Assembly: GCA_026873275.1 (NCBI GenBank)
Contig: JANTUC010000001.1
Span: forward strand, 2,418,001-2,482,000
Direction: 5' to 3'
DNA: 64,000 nucleotides
DNA from: Pseudopithomyces maydicus
Taxonomy: Eukaryota; Ascomycota; Dothideomycetes; Pleosporales; Didymosphaeriaceae
Shown: positions 22,029 to 34,616 of the stretch, piece by piece
How the letters are laid out: every line of letters begins with the position of its first letter
Numbering within the stretch: position 1 is the stretch's first letter
Translations under genes and position numbers: made by a program
The notes under the pieces: generated by a model
The model's input: only the letters and a program-made list of their open reading frames with translations
Told to the model about the DNA's origin: nothing
Databases searched by the model: none

Positions 22029-23316
22029 ATGCACAAGGATGCCGCCCCCGAAGTCCCTCAGGGCAATGCCACCAGGAACTCTTACGGGGAGACGGACGCA
22101 GACCGACATTTCCGCATACAGCGCGGCTTCCCAGACTTCGAAAAAGACATGCCTTCCCTAACTACCCGCTTCAACTTCTCCCTCAAGGACAACTTGACCT
22201 CATACCTGGGCTCGAGGAATCCCTTCTCCTCCCAGGTCGACCCCCAGAAAGACTATGTCTGGCTCCTCGACAACACCGCCTACCAGAACAGGCTCGGGAG
22301 GTGGAAGGCCGAATACGTGGCTGCCTACTTCGTCAAGAACAGCGGTAAGGACTTGTCTGCCGTGGTAGGCTGGGTGGCAGACAAAGTTGGGCTGGCCAAA
22401 GATGAGCAGGCTGAGGCTACAATCGAGAAGAGGATACAGCCTTTGTTGGACCAGATCCTGCCTGCCCACACCGTCACTCTTGATCTCCAGGGTGTTGACG
22501 TCCGACTGGGACCGAGCGACCGGCACGGCATCAGCGCCACCGAGCTTGCAATCCCAGGCACTGGCTACAAAGACGGTCAGGTCGTGACTTCGAGAGCTGT
22601 CAATGCCGATGCAACCCCGGTCAACACCACCTTCGCCACTGCAAAAGGTTGGGCCGTCATTAGCGACGTTGACGACACCATCAAGAAGACACTTACGTCT
22701 TCACCCGTCGGCATCTTGAAGACAACCTTCGTCGAAGAACCCGAGCCAGTCAAAGGCATGCCCGAATTGTACAAGCATCTGATGCAGAAACTCGGTCAGT
22801 TTTCCAAGCATCTGATAAGCCTATCTTTACTTACCCTGTACTGCAGACACTCCGCCCGTGTGGTATTTATCCGCCTCGCCCTACAACCTGTATCCGTTCC
22901 TACGTCAATTTCGTGAAACTTATTACCCCGCTGGCACTCTCCTTCTACGCGACGCTTCATGGATGAATCTTGGGGGATTTCTTGCCAACCTTACACAAGG
23001 AACCGAGGCGTACAAAGTCGATCGAATGGAGAAGATTTACGAGTGGTTCCCCAAGCGCAAGTTCATATGCATCGGAGATAGCACCCAGAGTGACCCTGAG
23101 GCCTACGCCGAGATGTATCGGAAACACCCCAAGTGGATCAGCGCCATCTATATCCGCAAGGTGACTGGCGTCGCAGAGGTCGACGATACCGAGAAAAATA
23201 CTGCTTCCAGGTTCGAAAAGGCCTTCAAGCATGTCCCAAATGGCGTGTGGCATGTGTTCGAGGACCCGGCTGAGCTTTATGAGAAGGTAGATGCACTTGT
23301 TGCAGCTACCAAGTAA
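22029..23316 (+). CDS. phosphatidate phosphatase, APP1 catalytic-domain type
   Basis: Exons 22029-22794 and 22847-23316 with a 52-nt GT-AG intron give 411 aa. The haloacid-dehalogenase-type signature ISDVDDTIKKT (about residues 211-221) supplies the catalytic DxDxT of App1-type Mg-dependent phosphatidate phosphatases. WYLSASPYNLYPFLRQF and FICIGDSTQSDPEAYAEMYR are the later conserved blocks, and the second contains the GDSxxxDPE loop. Yeast App1 dephosphorylates phosphatidate at actin patches and endocytic membranes. This protein is shorter and lacks the long proline-rich C-terminus of App1, so an SH3-recruited role is not evident. No transmembrane segment is seen. Confidence 0.9.
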
Positions 23317-24419
23317 GGGGTTACTTCTGGTCACCTTTCGGCGTTAGGTTCACCTTGTTTGTTTTCAGGCGCACGATACCATTGTGCTAGACTGCTTCTT
23401 TCATCATCATCTTCTTTTTCTTCGTTGCTCTAGTGTTTTAGTGATGTATACTTCTTCCTTGTGCTCGTTGATTCTTCAAGCAAACATGTATCTTTAGAGG
23501 GGTGTAATGATAATAGTGCACGTCACGTTCGAGAAAAATCTCTCCAGGTAACAGCACGAGATGAAAAATGTTCATGTCATGGGATGCGATGGATGCCTAT
23601 TTCGCGCCGAAATCTATATTCCCATTTGCCATCTCATCTATTTGGCAACCGTAGTCATACCATACCCGGACGCCAGCCGTGCGAGCACGATCCACTACAC
23701 GTGCTCACGCGTTCGCCAGGGCGTGCGCCGCTCCTACAAGGCAGAAGCGCGCTGACCACCCACTCCATCTTCCCGAGACCCTTTTTCAGACCGATGACTC
23801 CTCTACCTATACACCTGCCCCTTTTTACCTCCTCCTTCCCGCCTCCTTCGCCAGGCAGCGACGCTCAAACCAAGAAACCTCGCGAACCGTTCCAAGTTCA
23901 AGCAAGGATATATCCCTAGCGTGCATCTAGCTGCCTGAATACATCTCCGTGCTCCATCTACTATGACTGTGCTGCTAATCTGGTTCCTCCGCACAGGCGC
24001 ATATACCAGAGTCCTAGGGCCGAGCTGAGTGAGACCATTCCAGCAGATCCCACTTTGTAACCCAACCAAGCCTAGCTGGGCGGGATGTGCCTTCATTGTT
24101 GCGAGTCCGAGCTCGTGTGGTGTGCCCATGCCTCCGGCTGGCTGCCAGAATCGAATCGGTCCAAAGGAAATGAAATGGGGTTAGGCAGTTTTGATGACTG
24201 CTTTGAATGAAATGATGCGTTGGCGAGGAGAGTCTTGCATTGCTATTGACAGATAGCTGCCCAACGCTGCTCAGTGACAATCTAGCAGACGTTGCTGGTG
24301 CACGGAAATAGACGGCTACGCGGCCCTGCCTTGCAACCTGCAACGTCTCATCTTAGATGTTGGAACCGAGTGAGGAGAGAGTGGAGATCGGAGAAAGAAG
24401 GCCAGTGAGAAATGTAGCA
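23317..24419. other. intergenic, no gene seen
   Basis: Flanked by convergent genes. Overlapping short frames occur but none shows conserved blocks or plausible splicing. Confidence 0.5.
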
Positions 24420-24793
24420 TCACGGATCTTCAAAGTCAGTGTTGCCATCGAAAAGATCCGTCACTACCTTGAGCATCGGCTCAAGAAGACTAATGTCGTC
24501 ACCGGCTTCACCCCCAAAAACCTGACGCGCTGAGCCTCCAGTGCGTTGTCTCTCTCCTGCTCGTAATGAAGGCGGCGATCCTGCCATGCTGAATATGTTT
24601 GATGCCAGTGATTCGCCGATGCAGTCGAAATCGGAAAATGCAAATGTTGCGGCTGCGAAAAAGAACCGATCGTGCTCGAAAAAGAAGAATTTGTATCGAC
24701 CGAGACTCCTCGAACATGGTTTGAGTGTGCTTTACCACCGTCGCGGTGACGAGGCCGACTCCTTGTACGCTTTCTGTTGTGACGTTTGCTCAT
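24420..24793 (-). CDS. short basic/acidic conserved protein with a one-base frame break
   Basis: From an ATG at 24793 the frame reads MSKRHNRKRTRSRPRHRD, then a Ser-rich linker, then WHQTYSAWQDRRLHYEQERD and NALEAQR. It then runs out of frame, ending at 24464. A different frame continues the natural C-terminus, FGGEAGDDISLLEPMLKVV then TDLFDGNTDFEDP, to a stop at 24420. One extra base in the adjoining C5-A5 run (plus-strand 24511-24520) would join the two frames into a product of about 124 aa. I recall similar short fungal proteins with the same RKRTRSRPR start and acidic LFDG end; their function is unknown to me. The break is either a sequencing error or a recent mutation. Confidence 0.55.
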
Positions 24794-26254
24794 GGTTGGA
24801 ATCGAAGAACTCGAATGTACAGCGGTGACAAAGTGAGGAAAATGGCGACAAGCCCGCTGCGAGAGCGAGGCTGGTGATCGGAAAAGGTAGGGACAGAATG
24901 GAGAAAAATCCTACCAAGACTTTATACTTGATCCTTGCGTGAATGCCACATCACGCCCTAGTCACGAGTTGGAAGGCGGAGTGACTCAACGATGGTGTGA
25001 GAGCGCAAAGTGGATCTGAGTCGCCCCGTGCTCACTGTTGACTGGTCAGGCATGACTCCCACACCGCCAAGCCCGCCTCATACCGTACTGTCGCACTGAT
25101 GTGGCGGAGCCCGATATCGCTGTTGGGCAATTGCTAGCCTCATAGACTCATCTCCCCAATAAATCGTACACATCATTCATCGCATGGTTGTTTCTGTTTT
25201 CGTGCTGTGTTGACGAAGATGCAAATCGTGCGCCACATACCAAGCGCATCGCGTACTGTGGCTTATACAGCCGAGGTCTCTCTGTAGAGATTTCAAATCA
25301 CCCAAGTGGCTGTGCCCCAAGTCAGTCGCCCATGCTCTTGTATGCGAGGTGTGGCAGACATCTGCAGAATGACCAGAATATCACAGGGCAGATTTAGGAC
25401 GACAATGTCGACTGCAAAAGGCCCTTGTTGAGGCGCAATCAACTATGAGCGTTATGCAGGCCCCGAGGCGCTTTCAAACAAAGGACGATAATCGACCCTT
25501 CGTTGGTGCAGACCGGTGGCACACTTCGTAGGCGGTTTCGTATAATTAGCGATTTTTGAACAGAAATTGGCCGGCCAAGTCGTGTTCGGATTATCGAGAC
25601 ATGGTCATACGCCAGGCGCGTTCGTCTGCCTGCACGGGAAGCCTAATTATCAATCTTCTATGGTCGTATGTGTCTTTCACCCATTTCCGGTCACTCTTTC
25701 GAGAACACAGTAGCCGTAGGCAAAGACATCTGTGATCATATTTTGCATCCGACAATTGGCGTGTAATGATACTGCTAATCAGCGATATGTGACCTCTTTT
25801 TGACCTCCGGAGATTGATACGATCATTTCAGGTAAAGAACATGAATGGGAGCAACCGTTCGATAGATTCAAGGTAGTTGAAGGTCGGGCCCCGAGGTACA
25901 TACGATGACTCGCCATTCGTGTCGGCATTTCTCACCTGCCGTTGCGCCGACGTTATGGTAAGTTCGGCTCTCCACCATGCGCTTCCCCGGGGTGGTGGTA
26001 ATAGAAGCTTTGCGTCGACCACTCATGTCCGACCAATGCCTCTTCTTACGCGTAATCTAACGATGATAAGGGATTTGATGTCACTCGCGTCTCGTCTGTT
26101 AACAACGTGTTCCAAGGTCTGAAAACTGCTTATCCTGTCTGGGGGATTCGGGCGGAGCAGTTTGCGGATAAGTAGTTCAGCTGCGCTGTTGCTGGCTGTT
26201 CCTGATGCCTTCCAGTTTTGTGCGTGGTAAAAAACGTCGTGCACAGTTCCAAAC
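24794..26254. other. intergenic, no gene seen
   Basis: 1.5 kb without a supported exon. I looked specifically for a DOMON domain that might belong to the downstream b561 gene and found none. Confidence 0.5.
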
Positions 26255-27115
26255 ATGTCGTTGCTGATGTCCACGTTTTTGCTTTGCTCAGGTGTGCCCC
26301 CATGATGCTCTTCCATCTTTCGAATACTGAGACAATAGCCTCGCTTGTACTTGGACAATACGGCCCCGGTAGTCGATATGGACCGAGCGGATACAACGGA
26401 GGAAACCATGGCCCTTTCGATGATAGCGGCAGCGATTATTCCAACAATGGCCGGTTCGGCCCTAACGGATATTTTGGAGGCAACAAAACACTGTGAGAAC
26501 CCCCACACCATATTGCCTTGTTCACTGGCATGGTTGCTGATTGCAGTGTATCGCAGTGTCGCTCACGGTGTCCTTGCCTCGCTCGCGTTCGTGATATTCT
26601 TTCCGATCGGGTCGATTTTAATCCGGCTAGCCTCGTTTCGAGGACTGTGGCTTATCCATGGTCTTTTTCAGATATTCGCCTTCGTCGTGTATATCGCTGC
26701 GTTCGCCCTTGGGGTCTGGATGACTCAACAAGCGCCATCGCAGGTCAACCTCATTGGTCGTTACCATCCCATCATAGGCATCGTACTGTTCGTTGTTCTG
26801 CTTGTGCAACCTGTTCTGGGATTGATTCACCATTTCCAATACAAGAAATATGGAGCGCGAACTCTGTGGTCTTATGGGCACCTGTGGCTTGGTCGGCTTC
26901 TGATTACACTGGGTATTATCAACGGTGGATTGGGCCTGCTGCTTGCAACGCAAACAGGCTATGGCAGACCCACCACAGGTCAGGTGGTCGCCTACAGCGT
27001 GGTCGCTGGTGTAATGTGGCTGGTTTGGATTATTTCCTCGATCGTTGGTGAAAAGAGAAGGGCTACTGCTGCTCGTAGGGTGGAAGTGAGCAGCTACAAA
27101 GAGCAATTCGCTTGA
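26255..27115 (+). CDS. cytochrome b561-domain membrane protein with secreted Gly/Tyr-rich N-terminus
   Basis: Three exons, 26255-26291, 26339-26492 and 26557-27115 (introns of 47 and 64 nt), give 249 aa. Exon 1 plus the next codons encode a clean signal peptide, MSLLMSTFLLCSASLVLG, followed by an extracellular Gly/Tyr/Asn-rich stretch (QYGPGSRYGPSGYNGGN). The second junction yields KTLVAHGVLASLAFVIFF, the start of the b561 core, then five to six membrane helices. Candidate haem histidines are in VAHGV, RYHPIIG, LIHHFQ and YGHLWLGR. Family knowledge: b561 proteins move electrons across membranes, often from ascorbate or a DOMON haem domain. Here there is no DOMON domain, so the partner is unknown. 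The C-terminal tail is short and basic. Confidence 0.85.
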
Positions 27116-29011
27116 GCCGGGAAGGCAAAAGCGAGGGGGACAGCATGACAGCGGGGAAGAAGAATTGGTCGTGGGGAGTGGATGAGGGCAGCGTGGGTGT
27201 TGACTCATCATGGAAGGAAGCACCGGTGAGCAGCGCGCAAACCTGGGCAGGTGCATCAAGCGAGACGTCACCTTGGGACGGGACCTGCTAGACCTAGAGC
27301 CAAGTACACAATGCGCCGCAATGCATATCCACCACGGCACTGCATCACAAGATCGTGATCAATACTAGATAGTAGAGTAAGCGGGCATGAGTATTGGTAG
27401 TCGTCTTGGACACTTGGATATCTGCACCGTACAAGAGACTGCTGTGCTTCTGGTTTGCTCGGTACTCTTCTGCTGTTATGTAGGTAAGATGTGGCCTGAA
27501 ACAGCAAATCCGACGTTGATCACTACGGCTCGGGGATGCACTCGGAAACCATGCTTTGAGATACCGGCAGGTACATTTCTTTCTAGACTAGCTTGCGGCA
27601 GTCGACTGGTGGGTCCAATGTCTTTGGGACAGGCCACGGACCGTCCCCAGTTACAAGATGATGGGGTTGCAAGTAGGGCCCATGAACGACTCGGGAGCAG
27701 TTCAGCAGAGGGCGCCGTCGTACTGTATGCATTGTGTACCCGCTGACTGTGTGCGTCGGGCAAAGATGCAGGTGGGGTTGCAGTCGCTTGCTGATGCGGG
27801 CCGCCTGCATGAAGGACCCACCCAGACGGCGTGGCTGTTTTTCCGTTTCATTCCTCGACTGAGGCTCTGCGGTGCTCCGTGGTGTGTATCTACGAAAGAC
27901 GCACTTCACCCGCCAACTACCAATTCGGGCACATTAGCTTAGCCCAAGCCCATGTGGGGTGACTATCCGGTCATCGACATGTCAATTGCATAAGCCGCCA
28001 GATGTACGAGCATCGCTTGGGCGGGGGCGCTCTGCTCTGGTTGCGAAGAAGGGCTTCAACTCGGCCAAGCATTTGCTGGTATCTAGGCCAAACACCTGTT
28101 CGTTACCAAAGCTTGCCAGCCGCATCACGTCCCGCGGTCATATCAAGACGCACTTGATGGCAGAGTGTCTGTCTTGGCAGGTGGACAGTCTATCGGGTGA
28201 ACAAGCTTTTGGAGCGTTGGTAACTGGCCAGTGTTGTTGCTACATGGCAGGGGATTCCCCGTCAAGGGACTCGGGGCGCCGTGGAGCGAGCCGCGAGAGT
28301 CGGAAAAGCGTCAGCCCTACCATCTCAGCTCCAAGCACTTGTAGGTAGTCTACCCTTCTGCAAGGCTACCTAGGAGTGAGCAAGTGTAAGCGAGCATACC
28401 GGTACGGTACTACCGCGACCCACCTGTACCAGTCAGCACTATTTATAGCATTCGAGTCTGCAGACGGACTGGACTGTGTTCGTTGTGTTCAGCACACGGC
28501 ATGCACAAAGAAGGTGTTGCGGCCGTTAGATAGCTAGGGCGACAGGCCCAGGTGCGGGCGCTGACCAGGCCAGGCATGGACGGACACTCGCATTGGCACT
28601 GGCACTGGCACTGGCACCGGCACCACCCCGTGGACGACTGGCACCCGCTGCACCAAACTGTCCAGCACTGCCACCGCCCGGCTCCATAGGCCTACCAGCA
28701 CAGCGCTGCACGTCCTGCTGGGCGTCCACCTGGCGTTGCGGCTCACTGTCCTCGATTCGGCGCAACGTACGGCTGAGGCCCGGGGTGGTCCAGCCTAGCA
28801 CCGGTTCACGGCGCTTTGCAAGGTTGTAGAGCGGGCTCCATCAGAGTACCTAGTGCGGGCTTGCTACAGCTTGGGTAGAAGCGCAAGGTGCTGTTCGATT
28901 GTGCCCTGGTCGCGCGCTGATCCCGCTGGCTGCCTGTGTTATTCTCGTTAGCTGAGGTGTTCCTCTTGTAACGCCAACCCCGCCCGACACTCCTGTGCTA
29001 GAGACTCTGCC
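27116..29011. other. intergenic, no gene seen
   Basis: 1.9 kb without a supported exon on either strand. It contains the short GGCACY repeat listed separately. Confidence 0.5.
28595..28624. repeat. GGCACT/GGCACC hexanucleotide repeat
   Basis: Five tandem hexamers, three GGCACT and two GGCACC, in non-coding sequence. Confidence 0.85.
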
Positions 29012-30042
29012 ATGCCTTCACTCCCGTGGAGCAAGTCGAACCGCTCGCACTCGTCTGTCGACACGTCGTCTGGTCACCCATCGCCAGTGCCTTCAGGTCC
29101 CGGATCCAGTAAGTCAGCGGCTGGCCGCCCAATAAGTCGTGCGGCTGACCGTGAAGCACTCGCAGTCAACGAGACGGGCGCAAACCGCTACCCGCCGCCC
29201 GACCAGCACCACCAGCAGCCCCCCTCGCAGCAGGGCATCCCTCCAGGAGCCTACAGACAGCAGCAACAGCAGCAGCCCTTCCCGGCGCGCACCACGAGCC
29301 ATCGCCATTCCTCGGGCATTGCGCTCGACCAGCACACCCTCCAGCAGCTCCAGGGCGGTCCGCAGCCACCCCAAGGCTACGAGCAGCAGCCCCGCCGCGG
29401 CTCCTACCAGCCTCAGTCGGCCGCTGCGACGTACGCGCAGCAGCAGGAGCCCAAGAAGCAAGGCCTACGCAGCCGCCTGGGTGCAGCGCTCTCCAGTCAC
29501 AAGGAAGAGGATCCCTCCAAGTCCAAAGCCGGACGCCGCCGCTCGGTGCGTAAGAGCGAACCGCGCGCTCTCGATTACCAGCAGCAGGAGCAGAATCGCC
29601 TGCGCGCCGCCGAGTGGAACCAGCGGCAAGCCCAGCACGGGTCCAGCTCGCACCTCGCACCCTCGGACGAGCACGACGAGGACGACCTCGACCCTTTTCT
29701 GCAGCACGAGGACGAGCAGCCACAGGTGCCGCCCAAGGACGCGCAGTTCCAGGGCCATCAGCAGCCGCATCCGCAGCAATATTCGCCAAATCCACACCAG
29801 GACCAGTACAATCGGCCCCCACTCGCTAGAGTGAGCACGGAGGAAGTTATCACGCTCAAGGCGGGGTAGACCAGCACTACAGCCCCGAACGCCAGGGTCT
29901 GCAACCACAACAACATCCGCCGCCGTACCAGAACTACCAGCAAGGCCCCGGCCAGCACCCGAACAGCGCCAACGACTACCAGGCATTCCACCCGCCGCCA
30001 AACGCTCCGAGTCCGCTCCTCGGCAACGGTCCGCCGCACGCC

Positions 30043-30083
<41 letters not shown>

Positions 30084-31997
30084 CTACTTCCAGTATCAAG
30101 CCCAGCAAGCTGCACAACAGTCGCAGCAGCAATCACCCCACCCAACCCCAGAGACACAGGTGCAGAACCATCGTTATTCGCAGCAATCGCAGAATTCGCC
30201 GCAGCAGCCTCAGCCGCACCAGGGCCAAGACTTTCAGCAGCTGCAGCACGCTCGCTCCTCCTCGCAGGCCCAAGCCGAGCAGACTGCCCCCCAGGCGGCA
30301 CAGCACATCCCGCAGATCGTGCAGGCAGGTCAGCCGATCGACAGCCAACAGTCGCAGCAGCTCCGCCCTCCGTCCTCGCACGCGTCGCTTGCCCCACCGT
30401 CGCCCCTCCAAATCCAACCTGCCACCTTTCAGACTTACGATCAGCAGGGACAGCCGTCTCCGTCAACCGAGCCCCACCCGCAGAGCGTCACGCCGCCCCA
30501 GCAAGACAGCATGCCCTCGGCGAACAGCGGGCAACGCAACACTCTTAGGAAGGTGAACGACGGAGGCCAGCAACAGGCTCCGCCGTCGAGGGAGAGCTCT
30601 CTTCTGCAACAAAACACCGCTCAAGGTCAGGCCCAAGGAAAACCGCCTGTCTCGCCGGGCATTCAGACATTTGGCGCTAACGTCGTGCCAACAGCTTCGC
30701 AGGGGCAGCCGTACCGTGGGGAAAAGCAAGGCCAGAACCCTCAAGGTGGAGAGATGGGACGGGCAACACCGCCGCCGCGAGCTGCCGCTGAAATGTCAGA
30801 CGAGGAGATCAGCCAGCTGATCAAGGACCACGATGTTTTGCGTAAGGACACGCCGCTACTTGAGACATTGTACCCCTCTAATCTGCAACAGGCGAAAAAT
30901 ATCAGAAAGTCAAGCGTTACTTCTTCGAGCAGCAGACTCAAGTACACCAGCTCCAAAACACACTGGCAAACCAGCGCCTGTCGCTTTCGCGCACATCTTG
31001 GGACGACAGTGAATATGCTACCAGGTTTAATAGGCTAGACGGGTTAATCGCGCAGCTTTCTTTCGCCATCCGAAAAGATTGGAAGTCAATACCGCCATGG
31101 CTGCAACCCGTCGTGAACAAGACCGCAGTAGAGACTGGCAAGCAGGAAATGACTGCCGTCGGACGCGCTTTCATCTCGCAATGGCTCGTCGAAAATATCT
31201 TCGACAAGTACTTCCACCCTGATCTTGAGACCGGACTATCAACACAGTTGAAGACCATTCAGCTCAACATTAGAAGATACGCAGCAACCTGCCACACAAC
31301 CGAAGATGAAGATGCTTTGAATGCAAAGGTCATTAACTGGCGACTAGCTACTCTGGAGGGACTGGCAGACCAACTGAAAGCCGTCCAGACAGGTCCGAAC
31401 CGGACGACCCTGACCGAGACATTGAACGAGAAGCTCATTGCCTCTATTCAGATGCATCTCAATGACCCTGCACCTCCGGACCTGAACGGAGGAGTTCCCA
31501 TGATCATAGAACTCGCTATCAGCGTTGCACAGCACCTTCCGCTAGAAAGCAGAGAAGTTCAGATCGAGTACTTCTACCCAGGCCAAGGCCTCGTTTCTGA
31601 ATTCATGAAAATGGAGTCTGGTATCCCTGCGCTGACGGATCCCATCCGAGAGCTCGACGAAGCTGATCGCGTCTCACTTAGAAGCGTTGCGTCCAAGATG
31701 GATGATAATGCGTCAATTGGCGACCAAGAGCAAGTGAATCAGCAAGCTGGTCAAAGTGCGAAAGAGCCTGCCGACAAGAAACGCAGCATGTTCGGATTTG
31801 GTGGGTCGAAGAAGCCGTCCCAGAACCAAGCATCGCTTGGAAAGTCTCTGGGACATCAGACGAACCCCAGCCAGCAGAGCCTGTCCCAGCCAGCCAAGGA
31901 AGATGCTCCACAACCAAGAGTCCGCCTGTCCGTCGGGGTAGCTGTGCAAATTCGTGGTAAAAGCATTTTGATCAAGGCGCCTGTTTATAGCACCTAG
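29012..31997 (+). CDS. Q-rich conserved fungal protein with coiled coil
   Basis: Exons 29012-29830, 29875-30841 and 30892-31997 give 963 aa. The first intron is very short (44 nt). The second (50 nt) restores a strong coiled coil, REKYQKVKRYFFEQQTQVHQ, and is well supported. Residues 1-580 are disordered and rich in Gln, Pro and Ser, including a poly-Q run. After an acidic MSDEEISQLIKDHDVL helix and the coiled coil comes a folded-looking helical domain (about residues 610-830: FSFAIRKDWKSIPPWLQPVV, then NIFDKYFHPDLETGLS). I do not know a name for this family; the domain order suggests a scaffold. If the 44-nt intron is not used, the gene would be interrupted there. Confidence 0.7.
30043..30081 (+). 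repeat. CAA(CAG)12 poly-glutamine tract
   Basis: Twelve uninterrupted CAG codons after one CAA, in frame within the Q-rich protein. A pure CAG run is expected to vary in length between strains. Confidence 0.95.
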
Positions 31998-32552
31998 AAT
32001 TCGGGTTGGTATTTCCAAGTAGCTTGCAGTGACTGCGCTTCAGCGATGTTTAGAACGCATGATTGGATATGAGTTTTCTTTGTTTCTTTTTGTCCATTCA
32101 CGTTTGGAATGGGATGACATCGGTGTCAATATGGCGGATCATGACAGGATTTGATGTAGTTAGAATGCCTGTATGTGGCGACCAAAAGGAAACTCAAAGG
32201 TATATATATTTTTGCGGTTTGCCGATAACCTTGTTGCTCTCTCTAATTTACTGGTGTACGGACCCAATGCGCTGTAAATTCTTTGAATGAGAGACGATGG
32301 GCCCACCCAAATGTCTAGGGTATTTTGCGAACCTATGTAGCTCTGACCTTAGGTGATTTCTATTATTCAAGGTGGAAAGACGTGAACGATTCCGACCCGG
32401 GTATTATTCGCTCCAGAACTGACAGCTTGATGACAATCGGAAAGGCGTCGGAAGTAGCCGGCGCCTTCTGCACCTGATTGGCTGGTTCGTCTCCATTTGT
32501 TTACTTGCATCAACAACCCTGACCTTCGGGGCATCAGACTGCTCGCAAAGCC
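31998..32552. other. intergenic, no gene seen
   Basis: 3' flank of the Q-rich gene and promoter of the WD40 gene. No exon is supported. Confidence 0.6.
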
Positions 32553-34420
32553 ATGGAGACACTAGATGTTTCTCCGCAATACAAGGGTCAGTTCTTTATC
32601 CTGCCGTGTTGTCAAGGTGTATACTAAAATGTTGAACGCGCAGCAACATCCCATTGTTTTCCCTCCCCGACTGCATCCCACGTTGCATGTCTTTCTGGCG
32701 CACGCCTCCAAATCCGCTCTCTCACCTCCTTCGAACTCGTTCGAAGCATTGTCCTCCCTTCCTCTCATGACGCTCGAAATTCCCGAATCGTATGGTCGCC
32801 ACCCTCTGTATCGTTATCAGGGACCGTCACACCCCCGCGCCGCGCCAGCGCAATCTCTTCACGCTCGCACCGCGTGCTCGTCAACGACGCGGACACCACA
32901 CGTGTTTATGATCTACGAGACGAAAAATGGAATGCGGTCATAAGTAATGGCTCAGGTGGCATGGGCAAGAACATACATGTTGAGTTTGGAAGGGATGAGA
33001 ATGAAGTGATGGTGTGGAGTGACTTTGCAAGTCGTGTAGTGGTATGGTGTCTGAGAACCGGACGTACGGTGGAGATTCGGGATCCAAAGTTCAGCGGTAA
33101 AGATTGCAGGGGCTGGGAGTACAGGCCCTGTGCCGCAGAGCAGAGTGCAGACGGCAGAGGAAGTGTGCTTGCACTTCTGTGCCGCAGCTCCGGCATGGAT
33201 ATTTTGATGTTGCTTGCACCAAAAACATACAACGTACTCAAAAGAGTGGAGCTCGCTACACAGGATGCGCAGGGCATACGGTGGAGTCGTGATGGAAGGT
33301 GGCTTGCAGTGTGGGACGCGGCGAGCGTTGGGTACAATTTATGCATATACACTGCGGATGGGCACCTTTACCGGACAATATCACGCGAACCGTCAGAACA
33401 GCTGGACAATTGGGGCATTGAAGGGCTTGGAATCAAGACAGTGGAGTGGGTCCCGGGAGTGAGTGGGCCGCTGTTGGCGGATGGGATCGCCGAGTGCGAA
33501 TACTGTCTACGAGAACATTCTCTCCAATTGTATACTTGGATCATACCGCACAAATATGCGTACCCAGCGCATTGGTTTACACGGAACAGATCGATGCGCG
33601 GGGCTTTAGGGCTTTTGCACTTACGCAACAACCTACCACGCCGCCAAAGGCCCCCGTGGAAAAGAACAACAGCGGGCTCATGAAGAAGGGGATAAGCATC
33701 ATGGCATTCAACAAGGATGGTACACTATGCGCAACAAGGGATGACTCGACACCGACCACTGTCTGGATCTGGGATCTCCGCAGTCTGCAGCCCAGGAGCA
33801 TTTTTATCCTGCACTCCCCAATCAAAGCATTGCAGTGGCATCCGACCTGGACATCACACCTTCTCATCGAAGCGACTCACGACTCGCCTACTTTCTATCT
33901 GTACACTGCACACGCGTTTGCCAAATCGACATCGTCTTCTTCCTGCCCCGACCCTGGTCCACCCACGATTCTTTCCCTGTCTGATCACATGACCAAACCT
34001 GCTGGCTCTGTGGCTGCTAAATGGACCGCTAAATGGCTGGACACCGAGCCAGACAAAAAACCGGCACTGGTTGCGGGACATCAGCAGGGCTATGTGCTTG
34101 TGTGGCCCGAGGGGAAAGACCAGATACTGCGTTTTGAGGGGCAGGAGGGGGACGAAAGCGATGACAGCTTATATGACATCTTGACAGGCCGGACGCCAGT
34201 GCCCCCGCTACGACATCATAGCAGGGACAGCAGGGATAGTGAGAGAAGTGTGAGCATCGAGCGGGAGGAAGACTATGCAGACGACGTGGAGGCACAGATG
34301 GAAGCTATACAGGCGTTGGATAGTATGGGCAGCTTCGATGATACATTTAGGGAGAGGAGAGAGGCGAAGAGCCGAGGACGGAGTGTTTTGGAAGAGAGCG
34401 GGTTGGATGAGATGTTTTAA
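32553..34420 (+). CDS. WD40 protein, WDR8/WRAP73 family, with a one-base frame break
   Basis: Exon 1 is 32553-32586 and exon 2 is 32644-34420; the 57-nt intron has donor GTCAGT and branch site TACTAA. The join gives YKATSHCFPSPTASHVACL, the expected first WD repeat. Further blocks include RVLVNDADTTRVYDL, GIKTVEWVPG, EWAAVGGWDRRVRIL and GISIMAFNKDGTLCATRDDS followed by VWIWDL, matching the WDR8/WRAP73 family. In fission yeast this protein works with Msd1 and Pkl1 to anchor microtubule minus ends at the spindle pole. The frame breaks between GIKTVEWVPG and SEWAAVGG at the CCCGGG at 33452-33457: one base is missing. Both sides are otherwise intact, giving about 603 aa if corrected. A substitute intron at 33392-33459 would restore frame but delete a core WD segment, so I reject it. 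Confidence 0.8.
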
Positions 34421-34616
34421 AATCCTGGGCTGGCGTCGAGGCGTTGTATGATTGGTTATACCCTAGCTTTGTCACACAAATGATGGTCGTCACGGCTGTT
34501 GCGGAGATGCAATGAATAGAAGCAGAAATGAAGGTTAAAGCCGATGACGGGCAATCGGTTAAAATGTCATTTACGTTATATCGTTATCGTACATTTATTC
34601 ATCACTGGCTTGTTAC

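Noticed and set aside
33392..33459. A GT-AG intron that would restore frame in the WDR8 gene
   Set aside because: It would delete GIKTVEWVPG, a core WD-repeat segment that reads continuously with the following frame; a missing base explains the data better.
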